Source of the DNA: Pararhizobium sp. IMCC3301
GTDB taxonomy: Bacteria > Pseudomonadota > Alphaproteobacteria > Rhizobiales > GCA-2746425
Length of the DNA stretch: 64,000 bases
Reading direction: 5' to 3'
Assembly (NCBI RefSeq): GCF_030758315.1
Contig: NZ_CP132336.1
Span: forward strand, 1,798,001-1,862,000
Each line of letters begins with the position of its first letter. The first letter of the stretch is position 1. Positions 62,191-64,000 of this stretch are shown here, one piece after another. The notes under the pieces are model-generated. The model did no database searches. It had not been told where the DNA came from and saw only the letters and a program-made list of their open reading frames with translations. The position numbers and the translations under genes are program-made.

Positions 62191-63018
62191 TCACCCTTTG
62201 ACACCACCAGCTGCGAGACCCTGCACGAATTTGCGTTGTGCCATGAGAAATCCGATGACCAGCGGCGCGATGACAATGATTGCTGCGGCCATGAGCGGAC
62301 CAACATCGTCGCCGCTTTCCTGATCACGAAAATAAACGATGCCTTTTGGCGGAGTTGCGATATCTGGATCGACCGTTGCGATCAGCGGCCAGAAGAGGTC
62401 ATTCCAGTGTGTCGTGACCGAGAAAATGGCAAAAGCTGTCGCTGCGGGAAGCGCCATCGGAAAGACAATCCGCCAGACAATTGCGGTTTCGCTCAAGCCA
62501 TCGACACGGGCTGCATCAAACAATTCTGCCGGCATCTGAGAGATGAACTGCCGGAACAGGAATATCCCAAAAGCAGTGGCGATGAATGGCAGGATGAGCG
62601 CTGTATAGCTGTCGAGAATGCCGAATTCAGCAAAAGCAAGGAAAACTGGAATTGCCGTCACAGGAAACGGGATAAGAAGAGCTGCCAGGACCAGTCCGAA
62701 AATCAGGTTGCGAGCCCAGAACGTACGTTGTGCGAGGGCATAAGCACATGGCAGCGCGAACAGGATTTGAAAGAACAGGATGCCAGCCACGACAATCGTG
62801 CCGTTCCACAGATAGAGCAGAATGTCCGTTTCCGTCAGTGCCACCCAGTAGTTCGAGAACTCCAGCCGTGTCGGCAAAAATTGCACCTGTGAGGTGAATA
62901 TCTCGTCGCGAGGCTTGAGCGAAAGAGAAACCATCCAGGCAAAGGGCAACAGGACGAATGCACCACCCACCATCAAAAGCGATGTTGAGACAATACGAGA
63001 GATTGTACGATTTTTCAT
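62191..63018 (-). CDS. Sugar ABC transporter permease (MalG type)
   Basis: 275 residues, six membrane helices, with a MalG-type EAA loop ELFDAARVDGLSETAIVWRIVFP and a short C-terminal tail (KFVQGLAAGGVKG). Overlaps the partner permease gene by four bases. Confidence 0.92.
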   Translation of the reverse strand: MKNRTISRIVSTSLLMVGGAFVLLPFAWMVSLSLKPRDEIFTSQVQFLPTRLEFSNYWVALTETDILLYLWNGTIVVAGILFFQILFALPCAYALAQRTFWARNLIFGLVLAALLIPFPVTAIPVFLAFAEFGILDSYTALILPFIATAFGIFLFRQFISQMPAELFDAARVDGLSETAIVWRIVFPMALPAATAFAIFSVTTHWNDLFWPLIATVDPDIATPPKGIVYFRDQESGDDVGPLMAAAIIVIAPLVIGFLMAQRKFVQGLAAGGVKG

Positions 63019-63914
63019 CGGTAATGCACCTTCCGCTCGACCACCAGTATTTGAGCAAGGGTGAGGATCAGGATGAAAGCGAAAAACACAATGGTGATAG
63101 CGCTCGCATAGCCGGCTTTAAAGTAGATGAAACCTTCGCGGTATAACGCGTAAATCAGGGTGTCAGACGCAAAGGCCGGACCGCCTTTCGTCAACGTCGC
63201 CACCGTTTCGAAGACCCGAAAGGCGTTTGTCGCCGTGACCACAAGAACGAATAATGTCGTGGGTCCAAGCATCGGCCAGGTCACAGTCCAGAAACGCGAC
63301 CAGATGCCGTCAGCCCCATCAACCTCGGCTGCTTCATAAAGCTCTGAGGGTATGGCGGTGAGCCCGGCCAAAAAAAGCACCATATTGTATCCGACACTTT
63401 GCCATATGCCGATCACAGAAAGCGTATACAGAACAAGCCCACGGTCACTCAGCCAGTTCTGCGGCGTTAAACCTATGGCCGACAGCATCTGATTTACCAA
63501 TCCGAGCGACGGGTGCAGAAGCATCTGCCACGCGACTGCCATGGCCACGAGCGTGGCCGCGACCGGAAGGAAGTAAACTGCGCGCAGGAAGCGAGACATA
63601 TTTGGCGCCCAATCCAGCATGCGATGCAACCCGATAGCGACGCACAGTGCCAGGAAGACCGAGAATGGGATGACGATTGCGACGTAGGTCAGGGTGTTTG
63701 TGATCGCCCGCCTGCCGATCGATGATGTGAACAGAACTATGTAATTGTCCAATCCGATCCAGTTGAGCGACTTTGCACCGAACTGATAATCTGAGAATGA
63801 CAGAACCGCGACAATGGCAACCGGAACGAATATGAACAGAACCAGTGCAAGCGTCGCCGGACCTGTGAGCCAGATATTTGTGATGGTCTCTCGATGGTCT
63901 CTTTGGATGCCCAT
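63015..63914 (-). CDS. Sugar ABC transporter permease (MalF type)
   Basis: 299 residues with six membrane helices and EAA loop ELYEAAEVDGADGIWSRFW. The start ATG overlaps the ATPase stop (TGATG at 63912-63916). Confidence 0.92.
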   Translation of the reverse strand: MGIQRDHRETITNIWLTGPATLALVLFIFVPVAIVAVLSFSDYQFGAKSLNWIGLDNYIVLFTSSIGRRAITNTLTYVAIVIPFSVFLALCVAIGLHRMLDWAPNMSRFLRAVYFLPVAATLVAMAVAWQMLLHPSLGLVNQMLSAIGLTPQNWLSDRGLVLYTLSVIGIWQSVGYNMVLFLAGLTAIPSELYEAAEVDGADGIWSRFWTVTWPMLGPTTLFVLVVTATNAFRVFETVATLTKGGPAFASDTLIYALYREGFIYFKAGYASAITIVFFAFILILTLAQILVVERKVHYR

Positions 63915-64000
63915 CAGATCGCTCCCCGGGAACGGAGCCCGGTATCTGGATCAAAAATATGGGCTGCCGTTGTTTCAAACCCGAGCCGGATTTCGGAATT
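63914..64000 (-). CDS. C-terminal end of a UgpC/MalK-type ABC ATPase, truncated by the window edge
   Basis: The last 28 codons are visible, ending GFETTAAHIFDPDTGLRSRG and AI, which fits the TOBE-domain tail of CUT1 ATPases (AHxFDPxTG). The stop overlaps the following permease start. The nucleotide-binding domain lies beyond the window. Confidence 0.8.
   Translation of the reverse strand, partial: NSEIRLGFETTAAHIFDPDTGLRSRGAI

Noticed and set aside
62116-62892. 258-codon open frame on the plus strand
   Set aside because: Antisense to the MalG-type permease; rich in Cys, Asp and Arg codons as expected from reversed membrane protein sequence.

Overview
The window reads as a chromosome segment of an alphaproteobacterium, most likely of the order Hyphomicrobiales (Rhizobiales). 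The clues are the block rplU-rpmA-(acetyltransferase)-obgE-proB-proA-nadD, a ribosomal protein L21 with a long Ala/Lys-rich C-terminal extension, a rhizobial-type glycerol ABC transporter with its small DUF2160 membrane protein, HWE-family kinase signalling, and many tripartite carboxylate transporters. The family or genus cannot be fixed from the sequence alone.

Layout. 1-3.0 kb: a large CHASE/PAS sensor histidine kinase, followed by the first codons of another gene. 3.2-6.9 kb: a stress module with an ECF sigma factor, its membrane anti-sigma factor, a secreted fasciclin-domain protein, a Tat-exported methionine sulfoxide reductase B, a DoxX-like membrane protein and a divergent secreted DUF7282 protein. 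Two of these genes carry the same promoter-like motif at the same distance from their start codons. 7.0-18.4 kb: a glycerol-type ABC importer in one 12-gene transcription unit with a PTS-dependent dihydroxyacetone kinase (DhaK, DhaL, DhaM, a separate HPr and a separate Enzyme I) and a small HTH protein. A convergent iron-dependent alcohol dehydrogenase could make dihydroxyacetone. An array of TGTTTAGT boxes lies in front of the unit. 18.4-27.4 kb: mostly housekeeping genes, ending in a tRNA-Ser(CGA).

27.4-35.2 kb is an accessory region: a repeat-rich autotransporter coupled to a TIGR03032-family protein, a MITE-like element, and an apparently complete IS630-family element sitting in a decayed tauE/safE-like gene. 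35.2-57.3 kb is a catabolic island: a TAXI-type TRAP transporter, two tripartite tricarboxylate (Tct) transporters, an RraA-like aldolase with an FCD-type regulator, and a seven-gene operon (CoA transferase, SMP-30 lactonase, DapA-like aldolase, three-subunit flavin/iron-sulfur amine oxidase, SDR). Divergent from that operon are a class III aminotransferase and a BKACE enzyme, followed by a convergent IclR regulator. A GGAAC-N3-GTTTK box occurs at three promoter regions of this island and suggests one regulon. Remnants of an acetyltransferase gene and of a third tctA gene show past rearrangement.

57.7-60.7 kb encodes a GAF/GAF/PAS/PAS HWE histidine kinase and a single-domain response regulator. 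60.8-64.0 kb is a CUT1-type sugar ABC transporter operon whose ATPase gene runs off the window end.

The best candidates for an undescribed system are the amine/carboxylate catabolic island with its shared operator, the glycerol-import/split-PTS DHA-kinase operon with its operator array, and the ECF regulon.
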